From a bacterium (GTDB taxonomy: Bacteria; Bacteroidota; Bacteroidia; Bacteroidales; Bacteroidaceae): a stretch of DNA of 11,958 nucleotides. Shown here in pieces: positions 1-6,537 of this stretch (position 1 is the first letter of the stretch; each line of letters begins with the position of its first letter). The stretch is from positions 1 to 11,958 of the forward strand of contig SFXD01000071.1 of NCBI GenBank assembly GCA_004559785.1. Reading direction: 5' to 3'. The notes under the pieces are model-generated. The model was given only the letters and a program-made list of their open reading frames with translations. It was not told where the DNA came from and searched no databases. The position numbers and the translations under genes were made by a program.

Positions 1-9
1 GATTTAAAC

Positions 10-34
10 AGGACAGGTGATAGGTCACTGTCCT
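10..34. other. Small hairpin at left edge
   Basis: AGGACA (10-15) pairs with TGTCCT (29-34), and GTGA (17-20) pairs with TCAC (25-28) after a one-base bulge at G16, leaving a TAGG loop. This gives a ten-pair stem. No clear T-run follows on either strand, so it is not a textbook terminator. It could be the tail of a gene lying to the left of the window. Confidence 0.4.
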
Positions 35-137
35 ACATATAATACCATGCAATACTTATGCCATACAAATACACCTCAGGAAGCCACTTGGATAAATGCC
101 AGCAAAGGTTATTCTTGTTTAGGGCAAGAATCTCCCA

Positions 138-231
138 TTTGCGTTCAGCCATGGCTGAACGGTCGAGTAAGTTAACTTACTTTGCCAATGAATATATCTT
201 CATGAACCGTTCAGCCATGGCTGAACGCAAA
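138..231. repeat. Nested palindromic element with 26-bp inverted ends
   Basis: Bases 138-163 are the exact reverse complement of 206-231 (26 bp). Each arm also contains the same 20-base perfect palindrome, CGTTCAGCCATGGCTGAACG, at 142-161 and 208-227. Either each arm folds alone (8-bp stem, CATG loop) or the two arms pair across a 42-base middle. The middle holds another palindrome (166-181). The element lies in a gene-free region. Its symmetry is that of a REP/MITE-like dispersed repeat or a paired protein-binding site; which one cannot be decided from one copy. A 75-codon open frame (58-285) runs through it and reads RSAMAER twice, but this results from the repeat and I do not call it a gene. 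Confidence 0.85.
166..181. repeat. 16-bp palindrome inside the nested element
   Basis: AGTAAGTTAACTTACT is a perfect 16-base palindrome between the two large arms. A weaker inverted pair, ATGAA (188-192) and TTCAT (199-203), follows it. With the 20-base palindromes on each side, this makes three perfect two-fold symmetric sites in under 100 bases. Confidence 0.75.
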
Positions 232-493
232 ATGCAAACTGTTGCATGCTTGTTTGAAGACATTTGTCCGAGGCATTCCTTATAGAATAGCACTTTATAG
301 ATTAGCCCTTGCCTGTTCCTCCCAATGTGTGGTATGTGTGTTTTGTGACTTTACCTGTGAAATAGGAACATCCATGCCCATATTCCGGAAATATTCATTA
401 CCTTTGTACCTGCATCAAGACATTTGGAGGTGTCAATCAATGGGACATTCCGTTGCCCTTAACGTTAAAACAATGTTAAAATCATGCACGTCC
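232..493. other. Gene-free stretch upstream of the MerR-family gene
   Basis: No convincing coding sequence is present. The open frame at 242-538 (+) has an unremarkable, cysteine-scattered translation with no recognisable domain, and it overlaps the presumed promoter of the next gene. Visible items are a lone -7-like box at 399-406 and an A/T-rich stretch at 460-482 carrying GTTAAAA twice (464-470 and 475-481). Confidence 0.5.
399..406 (+). promoter_or_regulatory. Possible upstream -7 box (TACCTTTG)
   Basis: TACCTTTG fits the Bacteroides TAnnTTTG -7 consensus, but I find no TTG/TTTG box 19-21 bases upstream. If used, it would start a transcript near 410 and give the MerR-family gene a leader of over 150 bases. 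Confidence 0.25.
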
Positions 494-508
494 CTTGACT
501 CGTCCCTT
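489..508 (+). promoter_or_regulatory. Direct repeat CGTCCCTT overlapping the -33 region
   Basis: CGTCCCTT occurs at 489-496 and 501-508, a spacing of 12 bases, and the first copy overlaps the presumed -33 box. CCCTTAGGG (504-512) adds a short dyad just inside the promoter spacer. MerR-family regulators commonly bind within the spacer of their own promoter, so this could be an autoregulatory site. That role is inference. Confidence 0.3.
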
Positions 509-527
509 AGGGCAGGCAGTAACTTTG
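494..527 (+). promoter_or_regulatory. Presumed promoter of the MerR-family gene
   Basis: CTTG (494-497), 22 bases, then TAACTTTG (520-527), matching the Bacteroides -33/-7 pattern with a spacer slightly longer than usual. If the -7 box is centred at -7, transcription would start near 531. That is inside an in-frame ATG (531-533) and about 36 bases before the start chosen here. Confidence 0.55.
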
Positions 528-566
528 CATATGCTTAGCAACAAAAAGAAACGAATAATCGCGATT

Positions 567-1409
567 ATGAATTACAAGACAAGAATGAAAATCGGAGAGT
601 TCTCACAGATGATGCAGGTTACGGTCAAGACGCTGCGCCACTACGAGCAGAAAGGATTGCTGCTGCCCTGTGAGGTGGACGAGTGGACTGGCTATCGCTA
701 CTACACCATCGACCAGATGCAGAGGCTGAAAAGCATCCGACAGTTGCAACGACTCGGATTCTCGCTGGACGAGATAAGGGAGTTGTACGAAGACGATTCG
801 CACGACCCCGACATCAGCCAGCTGACCCGGAAGATACGCGAGACGGAGCAGAGACTGCGTACGCTAATGGAGCGGAGGGAGAGGCTGCAGAACTGGAGAG
901 ACTCCAAAAAACAAATCAAGACAATGGAAAAATTCTCTATCCAAGCCTTGCCCGAAATCATCGTGGCAAGCCATCGTGAGGTAATACCCAGTTACGAGAC
1001 CATAGGAGATATGTGTTGCAATACGATAGGTCCAGAGATGCAACGCCTCGGTTGCAAGTGCCCGCCCCCGGGCTACTGCTTCACCATAGAGCACAACGAG
1101 GAATACAAGCCTACGGACATCGACATCGAATACTGCGAGCAGGTGGAGGAGATGGGGCAGGACTCTGCCATCATCCAGTTCAAGAGGCTCAGCGAGGTGC
1201 CTACCGCACTGTGCATGAAGCATTACGGCCCATACGACCGCTTCTACGAGTCGTACACCGAACTGTTCAAGTACGTAGAGGAGCATGGCTACCGCATCGT
1301 GGGTAGGCCCCGATGCAGCTACGTGGATGGCATCTGGAATCAGGAAGACCCCGAGAAGTGGCTCTCGATAATACAACTCCCGGTGGAGATACAGGGACGT
1401 GAGGAGTAA
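567..1409 (+). CDS. MerR-family transcriptional regulator with GyrI-like effector domain
   Basis: This 280-residue protein is likely a DNA-binding regulator that senses a small molecule, built like BmrR. Residues 8-76 form the MerR winged helix-turn-helix (MKIGEF, then VKTLRHYEQKGLL and a GYRYY turn). Residues about 83-115 are a charged, probably coiled-coil dimerisation helix. Residues about 120-280 are a GyrI-like ligand-binding domain, with HYGPYDRFYESYTELFKYVEE and a closing WLSIIQLPVEI strand. In this family a bound ligand changes promoter geometry by twisting the DNA. The ligand cannot be read from the sequence. ATG 567 was chosen because the family usually starts a few residues before MKIGEF; ATG 585 gives exactly MKIGEF, and ATG 531 would add a lysine-rich extension. 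It is probably co-transcribed with the acetyltransferase 65 bases downstream, which is then a candidate target. Confidence 0.9.
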   Translation: MNYKTRMKIGEFSQMMQVTVKTLRHYEQKGLLLPCEVDEWTGYRYYTIDQMQRLKSIRQLQRLGFSLDEIRELYEDDSHDPDISQLTRKIRETEQRLRTLMERRERLQNWRDSKKQIKTMEKFSIQALPEIIVASHREVIPSYETIGDMCCNTIGPEMQRLGCKCPPPGYCFTIEHNEEYKPTDIDIEYCEQVEEMGQDSAIIQFKRLSEVPTALCMKHYGPYDRFYESYTELFKYVEEHGYRIVGRPRCSYVDGIWNQEDPEKWLSIIQLPVEIQGREE

Positions 1410-1418
1410 GTGTCAGAA

Positions 1419-1446
1419 GCATGGCAGGTCAAGTCTCCTGCCATGC
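1419..1446 (+). other. Intercistronic stem-loop
   Basis: GCATGGCAGG (1419-1428) pairs perfectly with CCTGCCATGC (1437-1446) around an eight-base loop. It sits between the MerR-family stop and the acetyltransferase start. No U-run follows, so a strong terminator is unlikely. It may be an attenuator or an mRNA-processing or stability hairpin that sets the relative expression of the two genes. Confidence 0.6.
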
Positions 1447-1474
1447 CCATATAGACAAATAACAGAAAACCAAT

Positions 1475-2134
1475 ATGAACATCAGACTTGAACAACCGCA
1501 AGATTACCGCGAGGTGGAAAACCTCACCCGCGAGGCATTCTGGAACGTGTACGCCCCGGGATGCGTGGAACACTTTGTCCTGAACCAGTACAGGAAGAAC
1601 ACCGACTTCATTCCGCAGCTCGACTTCGTGCTGGAGGAAGACGGCAGGATTATCGGACATGTGATGTATTCGAAGGCAGAGATAGCCATGGACGATGGCA
1701 GCGTACTGCCAGCATGCACCTTTGGTCCCATCAGCATACATCCCGAATACAAGCGCAGGGGCTATGGGCTGAAACTGCTGGTACACTCCATCGGAAGCGC
1801 GCGCAAGATGGGCCTTGGCGTAATCTGCATGGAGGGGAACTTGGAATTCTACCGACACGCCGGATTCGTCGTGGCAAGCACACTGGGCATCCACTATCAT
1901 GCAGAGCCACGGGAGGAGTATGTCCCATATTTCCTTGCCCAGGAGCTCATTCCCGGCTATCTTGGGGGTAGGGAAGGTACATACCATACGCCTAAGGGCT
2001 ATTATGTGGCATTCCAGAATCCTGAGGGATTCAGGGCATACGAGGCAACATTCCCTCCAAAGGTCAAGGCTCGTCAGGATGGCCAGATTGTGGACGACTG
2101 CCTGAAGAACCCCAATGGGAATGTGGATACATGA
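1475..2134 (+). CDS. GNAT-family N-acetyltransferase (YhbS-like)
   Basis: This 219-residue protein is likely a cytoplasmic enzyme transferring an acetyl group from acetyl-CoA to an amine of unknown identity. The N-terminus (MNIRLEQPQDYREVENLTREAF) is the usual first strand and helix of GNAT proteins. A central strand, GPISIHPEYKRRGYGLKLL (residues 84-102), is motif A, with RRGYG (94-98) forming the loop that holds the CoA pyrophosphate. EFYRHAGF (124-131) is the usual motif B region. The C-terminal 80 or so residues extend past the core fold, as in the larger YhbS-like members. It follows the MerR-family gene by 65 bases on the same strand with no promoter of its own that I can see, so an operon is likely. 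No Shine-Dalgarno is seen. Its stop lies six bases from the stop of the convergent lipoprotein gene. The substrate is unknown. Confidence 0.88.
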   Translation: MNIRLEQPQDYREVENLTREAFWNVYAPGCVEHFVLNQYRKNTDFIPQLDFVLEEDGRIIGHVMYSKAEIAMDDGSVLPACTFGPISIHPEYKRRGYGLKLLVHSIGSARKMGLGVICMEGNLEFYRHAGFVVASTLGIHYHAEPREEYVPYFLAQELIPGYLGGREGTYHTPKGYYVAFQNPEGFRAYEATFPPKVKARQDGQIVDDCLKNPNGNVDT

Positions 2135-2140
2135 CGAACC

Positions 2141-4252
2141 TTATTGGATGGTGCCTTCCGCTTCGCCAGTCTCGTCGTTACCTGTCCCGGTTGATGCTTT
2201 GCTGTCCTCTTCCTTAGCCTCTGGCTTGGGTTGCCTGTTCTCGAAGAGACGGTAGGTGGTGCGCAGCACCTTGAATTCGGTACGACGGTTGAGGGCGTTG
2301 CATATCTCCTGTTGCTCCTTGTCCTCGAAGGACAGGATGAACTGCTCGGTGAGGGTGTCGCCCTCGTGCAGGAAGGGGTTCTGCTCGGCTATCTTGCGCG
2401 ATACTACCTTGGGGCGTTTCTCTCCATATCCCATTGGAGTGAGACGCTCGTTCTCTATGCCGTGGTCGATGAGGTAGTTGACCACGCTTTCCGCACGGCG
2501 TTGGCTCAGTCGCTCGTTGTATTCGTCCTTGCCGCGGTAGTCGCAGTGGGAGGCAAGTTCGATGGTGACGTTGGGATTCTCTATCAGCAGGGTGACGAGG
2601 CTGTCCAGGGCCTGTGTGCTGTTCTCTGTCAGTTCGGCACTGTCGAACTCGTAGAACACGTTGCGGACGAGTACGGGGTTGTTGATGCTGGCAAGGGGGA
2701 ACTGCAAGACATGTTCGATGCTGACGCTGCTGGTATCCACGTGGAGTGACTCTCCGTGGTTGAGGTACCCCTTGCATGTACCGAGGAATACGTAGTCGAC
2801 GTTGGGCTTGACTTCCTGCACGAAGGAACCGTCGCCACGGACGCTGAGCTTGAGGTTTGTCCCGTCATTGCCAACCATGTAGACGAGACCCTCGGGCAGT
2901 TCGTACCCGTCCTTCTCGTACACCCATCCCTTCACCGTCTGAATTATCTCGGGGCATTCGAAGGACATGATGTGATCCCATCCCCTGGCATCGCCCCTGT
3001 TGGTGGAGAAGAAGCCCCTGTTGTGAAGACCCTCGAATGTCATGCCGAAGTCGTCTCCGCTGCTGTTCATGGGGTACTTGAGGTTCTCTACCGTCCATCG
3101 TCCCGTGCTGTCGCATTCGGCCTTGAAGATGTCGAGCCCACCCATTCCGGGATGTCCGTTGCTGGAGAAATAGAACTCTCCGTTGGGTCGGAATGCCGGG
3201 AACATCTCGTCGCCGGGTGTGTTGATGGGTTCGCCCAGGTTCTCTACGCCTCCCAGTCCGTATTCCGTGACGGCTATCCTCCAGATGTCCTTTCCTCCCA
3301 TGCCTCCTGGCATGTCGCTGGTGAAGTACAGCCACTTGCCATCGGGCGAGACGGCAGGGTGTGCATAGCTGGAGAGAGTGTCCTTGGTGATTTGCATGGT
3401 CTGCGGCTTGCCCCACGAGGCATCGCTGCGCTGGCTGGTGCATATCTCGGCATATCGTGGATAGTCGGAGTCGAAGGTGCATCGCGTGAGGTACATGGTC
3501 TTGCCGTCGGGTGAGAAGCAGCAGGCTCCCTCGTCGTATTCGCTGTTGAAGTCGCCCTCTATGGCCTCTGGCTGCTGCCATTTCCCCTTGTCATCCTTCT
3601 TGCTGACGAAGATGTCCCCGCTCTTGGTGCCTGTGATGCCGCTTATCTCGTTGCCTACGGCCTGCGGTCGGGTAGAACTGATATAGAGTTGGTCGTATTC
3701 GTCACCTGCGAGCATGGGGCAGAAGTCTGCCCTGCGGCTGTTGAATATCGGTTCCTTCTTCACGGTGTAGAGGGTAGGCTTGCCCTTCCATATCGGTGCC
3801 TGCATGCACCCTATCTTTCCGTTGACGGCGATGGGATGGCGTGGGACAAGTTCGAGGAAGGCGTCGTAGCTCTTGATGGCAGCCTTGTATTCGCCCATCG
3901 TGTGCTGTGCCTGTGCCAGGTAGAGCAGCGCCATCGAGTCGGGGTAGTGGTAGCGTATGGCATTCTGGTAGGCTCCCATTGCCTTTGCGCTGTAATTGAT
4001 GTGCCGGTAGCACTCTGCCATCTTCCATGCCCTTTCTCCACGCTTGTCCTTCTCCTTGGCGGGCGTGCGTGAATACGCTTTCTTGTATTCGGCGGCTGCA
4101 TCGAAGTATTCTCCTATGGCGTAGAAGGCATCACCCTTCTTGACGTGCGTCTCCGCACCGCAGCCCGCCAGCATGGTTGCACAGCACAGCACACAGAGCC
4201 ATGTCAGCCAGCCAAGCATATCGTTCCGTATGATGGGGGTAGTCTTGTCCAC
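2141..4252 (-). CDS. PorE-like OmpA-family lipoprotein (TPR, PD40, CRD, OmpA domains)
   Basis: This 703-residue protein is likely an outer-membrane lipoprotein facing the periplasm and holding peptidoglycan. The signal peptide has a basic start and a hydrophobic core ending in lipobox LAGC, with C31 as the lipid site. The next residues (GAETHVKK) carry no acidic surface-export signal. Then come TPR helices (about 36-137), a PD40/WD40-like propeller (about 170-430) with repeated FSPDGK, VSPDGKWLYF and FRPNGEFYFSS strands, a carboxypeptidase-regulatory-like domain (about 440-520), and an OmpA C-terminal domain (about 528-665). In the last, D571 and R586 sit where the family binds diaminopimelate. 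The tail after 670 is acidic and low-complexity. Order and length match PorE of the Porphyromonas gingivalis type IX secretion system, but Bacteroidota carry related paralogs, so PorE identity is probable rather than certain. The start is GTG 4252, supported by AGAGGAG eight bases upstream; ATG 4219 would give a signal peptide without positive charge. It lies 59 bases after topB. Confidence 0.88.
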   Translation of the reverse strand: MDKTTPIIRNDMLGWLTWLCVLCCATMLAGCGAETHVKKGDAFYAIGEYFDAAAEYKKAYSRTPAKEKDKRGERAWKMAECYRHINYSAKAMGAYQNAIRYHYPDSMALLYLAQAQHTMGEYKAAIKSYDAFLELVPRHPIAVNGKIGCMQAPIWKGKPTLYTVKKEPIFNSRRADFCPMLAGDEYDQLYISSTRPQAVGNEISGITGTKSGDIFVSKKDDKGKWQQPEAIEGDFNSEYDEGACCFSPDGKTMYLTRCTFDSDYPRYAEICTSQRSDASWGKPQTMQITKDTLSSYAHPAVSPDGKWLYFTSDMPGGMGGKDIWRIAVTEYGLGGVENLGEPINTPGDEMFPAFRPNGEFYFSSNGHPGMGGLDIFKAECDSTGRWTVENLKYPMNSSGDDFGMTFEGLHNRGFFSTNRGDARGWDHIMSFECPEIIQTVKGWVYEKDGYELPEGLVYMVGNDGTNLKLSVRGDGSFVQEVKPNVDYVFLGTCKGYLNHGESLHVDTSSVSIEHVLQFPLASINNPVLVRNVFYEFDSAELTENSTQALDSLVTLLIENPNVTIELASHCDYRGKDEYNERLSQRRAESVVNYLIDHGIENERLTPMGYGEKRPKVVSRKIAEQNPFLHEGDTLTEQFILSFEDKEQQEICNALNRRTEFKVLRTTYRLFENRQPKPEAKEEDSKASTGTGNDETGEAEGTIQ

Positions 4253-4267
4253 GGGTGGTTCTCCTCT
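4253..4267 (-). promoter_or_regulatory. Ribosome binding site supporting the GTG start of the lipoprotein gene
   Basis: Read on the minus strand, AGAGGAG (4261-4267) lies eight bases before GTG 4252. This is a strong Shine-Dalgarno for a group that often lacks one, and it favours GTG 4252 over ATG 4219. Further upstream an alternating T/A tract (4277-4294) fills the gap to topB. I see no TAnnTTTG box there, so co-transcription with topB is the simplest reading. Confidence 0.65.
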
Positions 4268-4311
4268 GTTCTTTACATTATATATATATAATAACGTAGC
4301 GTGCCTGTCTT

Positions 4312-6324
4312 TTATTGTTTAGTGCCGTTCCTTCTCTTCCTTGTCCGTGGCTTGGACTCTTCGGTAGTTACGGTTATGTGCCGTGGGGAATTGTCCTTGA
4401 GAACCGATACCACTATTTCCGTCACCATCTGCTTGAGTTCGTCCAGGAACTGGTGTGCCCCGTATTCCCTCCTTTCTATCTGGCGAAGTTTCTTCTCCCA
4501 GAGTCCTGTGAGTTCCGCACTCTTGAGTAATTCCTCGTGGATGATGTCTATGAGTTCCACTCCAGTAGGCGTGGCAATGAGGTTTTTCTTCTCCTTGCGT
4601 ATGTAGTGGCGTCGGAAGAGGGTCTCGATGATGGCTGCCCTTGTGGATGGCCGCCCGATGCCATTCTCCTTGAGTGCATCCCTCAGCTCGTCGTTGTCCA
4701 CGAGCTTGCCGGCAGTCTCCATTGCCCTCAATAGCGTTGCCTCTGTGTATGGCTTGGGTGGCGTGGTCCATTTCTCGCTCAGGGTGGGGACGTGTTCCCC
4801 GCTCTCCCCCTTGGTGAAGGCTGGCAAGGCATCGGATGTCTCTCCGTCCCTTGTTTCGCTGGAGTCCTTGGTAGGATTCGTTGAGGGATTGTCGTTTCCG
4901 TCGCTCTTGAATACGACCTTCCATCCCATGTCGGTGACAACCTTGCCACTTGAGCGGAACAACACGCATCCGTCTTCCCCGTGGCGAACTTCTCCAAGTA
5001 CCGTGGTAGTCTCGAAGAGGCAGTCGTCGTAAAATGCGGCAATGAAGGTGCGTGCCACAAGGTCGAAGACGTTCCATTCCATCTCGCTCAGTCCCTGTGG
5101 CTTGACGCCTGTGGGGATGATGGCATGGTGGTCCGTCACCTTGCCGTTGTCGAAGACCTTCTTGGACTTCTTCAGCGGCTTGCCTCCGAGAGCCTTGACG
5201 AGGGTAGAGTAGGGGCGTTGTCCTGCCGTCTCCGTCAGGAAGAGCCCATTCATAATGTTTCCGCACTTGGGGTATACGTCATCCGGAAGGAACGTGGTGT
5301 CTACTCGGGGGTATGTGGTCACCTTCTTCTCGTACAGGCTCTGGATGAGGCTTAGGGTAGTGTCTGCGCTGTAGCCGAACTTCTTGTTGCAGTCCACCTG
5401 GAGGCTTGTCAGGTCGTAGAGCCTTGGCGGTGCTTCGCTGCCCTTCTTCCTGCTTACGGAGGTAATGGCGAGAGGTGCGTTCCTAATGGACTCCAGCACC
5501 GACTTCCCCTCTTCTTCCGTGGCAAACTCAATCTGCTTGTAGACGGGTCCCTTGGACTTCATGGCCTTTCCCTGCTTGGCAGCCTCCGCTATCTCGTTGG
5601 CTTCCTCCGCCTCGGCTTCCTCGTCGTGCTGTATGGCGTTGAACTTGGTGTTGCGGTAGATGGTGGACAGCACCCATGACTGGCGTGGAACGAAGTTCTC
5701 AATCTCCTTCTGCCTGTTCACTATCAGTGCGAGTGTAGGGGTCTGTACCCTGCCCACGCTCAGGACTTGCCTCTGCCCGTAAGCGTATCTCTGCGTATAT
5801 AGGCGTGTGGCATTCATGCCCAGCAGCCAGTCGCCGATGGCTCGCATCAGTCCTGCTTCGTATAGGCTTTGGTATTCCTTCTGGTCCTTCAGCGTCCGGA
5901 ATCCTTCCCTTATTGCCTCTTCCGTCAGGCTGTTTATCCACAGTCTCTTGACGGGGCATTTGGCTCCCGCCTTCTGCATCACCCACCTCTGTATCAGTTC
6001 CCCCTCCTGCCCGGCATCTCCGCAGTTGATGATTAGTTCAGCCTGGCTCATCAGCCGCTCGATGGTGTGGAACTGTTTATCTATACCCTTGTCTTCCTTC
6101 AGCTTTATCCCGAAACGCGCAGGTATCATAGGCAGTTGGCTCAGGCTCCATCCCTTCCAGAGTGGGGAGTATTCGTGTGGCTCCTTCAGCTCGCACAGGT
6201 GCCCGAAGGTCCACGTCACTTGGTAGCCATTGCCCTCCATATATCCGTCCCTTGTGCTGTTGGCACCCAATACGTGTGCTATGTCCCGTGCTACGGAAGG
6301 TTTCTCGGCTATGCAAACTATCAT
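4312..6324 (-). CDS. topB: DNA topoisomerase III (type IA)
   Basis: This 670-residue cytoplasmic enzyme breaks and rejoins one DNA strand to relax negative supercoils and unlink DNA. The N-terminal Toprim domain has E7 in IAEKPS and the metal-binding stretch GDAGQEGE (D103, E107, E109); the Gly at 105 in place of a second Asp occurs in many TopB proteins. SVGRVQTPTLALIV (189-202) is the conserved type IA signature. The active-site tyrosine is Y338 in TTYPRVDT. An acidic, glutamate/alanine-rich insert lies at about 233-258, and a Ser/Thr/Asp-rich stretch lies nearer the C-terminus. The protein ends in a short basic tail (KPRTRKRRNGTKQ) with no four-cysteine zinc fingers, as is usual for Topo III. 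The start is ATG 6324, just before MIVCIAEKPS and preceded by AAGGA ten bases upstream. The frame stays open to 6459, but that part covers the promoter. The lipoprotein gene follows downstream. Confidence 0.96.
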   Translation of the reverse strand: MIVCIAEKPSVARDIAHVLGANSTRDGYMEGNGYQVTWTFGHLCELKEPHEYSPLWKGWSLSQLPMIPARFGIKLKEDKGIDKQFHTIERLMSQAELIINCGDAGQEGELIQRWVMQKAGAKCPVKRLWINSLTEEAIREGFRTLKDQKEYQSLYEAGLMRAIGDWLLGMNATRLYTQRYAYGQRQVLSVGRVQTPTLALIVNRQKEIENFVPRQSWVLSTIYRNTKFNAIQHDEEAEAEEANEIAEAAKQGKAMKSKGPVYKQIEFATEEEGKSVLESIRNAPLAITSVSRKKGSEAPPRLYDLTSLQVDCNKKFGYSADTTLSLIQSLYEKKVTTYPRVDTTFLPDDVYPKCGNIMNGLFLTETAGQRPYSTLVKALGGKPLKKSKKVFDNGKVTDHHAIIPTGVKPQGLSEMEWNVFDLVARTFIAAFYDDCLFETTTVLGEVRHGEDGCVLFRSSGKVVTDMGWKVVFKSDGNDNPSTNPTKDSSETRDGETSDALPAFTKGESGEHVPTLSEKWTTPPKPYTEATLLRAMETAGKLVDNDELRDALKENGIGRPSTRAAIIETLFRRHYIRKEKKNLIATPTGVELIDIIHEELLKSAELTGLWEKKLRQIERREYGAHQFLDELKQMVTEIVVSVLKDNSPRHITVTTEESKPRTRKRRNGTKQ

Positions 6325-6359
6325 CTTCTTGTTTCCTTTTATTTTTCTGTTCAGGGGGA

Positions 6360-6391
6360 CAAAGGTATGTATATTTTTCCGAATCTTCAAG
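6360..6391 (-). promoter_or_regulatory. Promoter of topB
   Basis: On the minus strand CTTG (6388-6391), 20 bases, then TACCTTTG (6360-6367): a close match to the Bacteroides TTTG/TAnnTTTG promoter. Transcription would start near 6356, giving a leader of about 32 bases to ATG 6324. The same transcript probably continues into the PorE-like gene. Confidence 0.7.
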
Positions 6392-6494
6392 ATTTCGCCC
6401 CGAAGAATGCTCGTTTTTTCAGAGTGATGTGTGCATGGGTGCCTGCACGGCTTTGGCATGAAGGTGCGTATTGTGGAAAAAAACTCCGGATTTG

Positions 6495-6526
6495 TTTGTC
6501 CAATAGAATGAAAGTGCCTAACTTTG
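6495..6526 (+). promoter_or_regulatory. Promoter of the glycosyltransferase gene
   Basis: TTTG (6495-6498), 20 bases, then TAACTTTG (6519-6526): an exact match to the Bacteroides consensus boxes and spacing. The predicted start of transcription near 6530 is only about eight bases before ATG 6538, so the leader would be too short for a normal ribosome binding site. The upstream in-frame ATG at 6508 lies inside this promoter. Confidence 0.75.
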
Positions 6527-6537
6527 CCTATGGCAAC

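Noticed and set aside
138..231. CRISPR-like repeats
   Set aside because: There are only two copies, they are full palindromes in inverted order, and there is no array and no cas gene.
58..285. 75-codon open frame with RSAMAER repeated
   Set aside because: The repeat in the translation is a direct result of the two identical DNA palindromes. There is no promoter or ribosome site, and no domain.
242..538. 98-codon open frame upstream of the MerR-family gene
   Set aside because: Its translation resembles random sequence, and it runs through the presumed promoter of the next gene.
2756..3514. 252-codon frame antisense to the PorE-like gene
   Set aside because: It lies wholly opposite a well-supported gene and has no recognisable domain.
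4319..5266. 315-codon frame on the same strand as topB
   Set aside because: It is a shifted frame inside topB with an Arg/His/Gly-rich translation typical of shadows.
4312..6324. topB as part of a conjugative transposon
   Set aside because: Mobile elements of this group can carry topB, but no tra, mob, integrase or relaxase gene is nearby and the flanking genes are chromosomal in type.
6425..6450. Hairpin GTGCA/TGCAC in the topB-glycosyltransferase gap
   Set aside because: It has only five pairs around an eight-base loop and no flanking signal; it is easily explained by chance.
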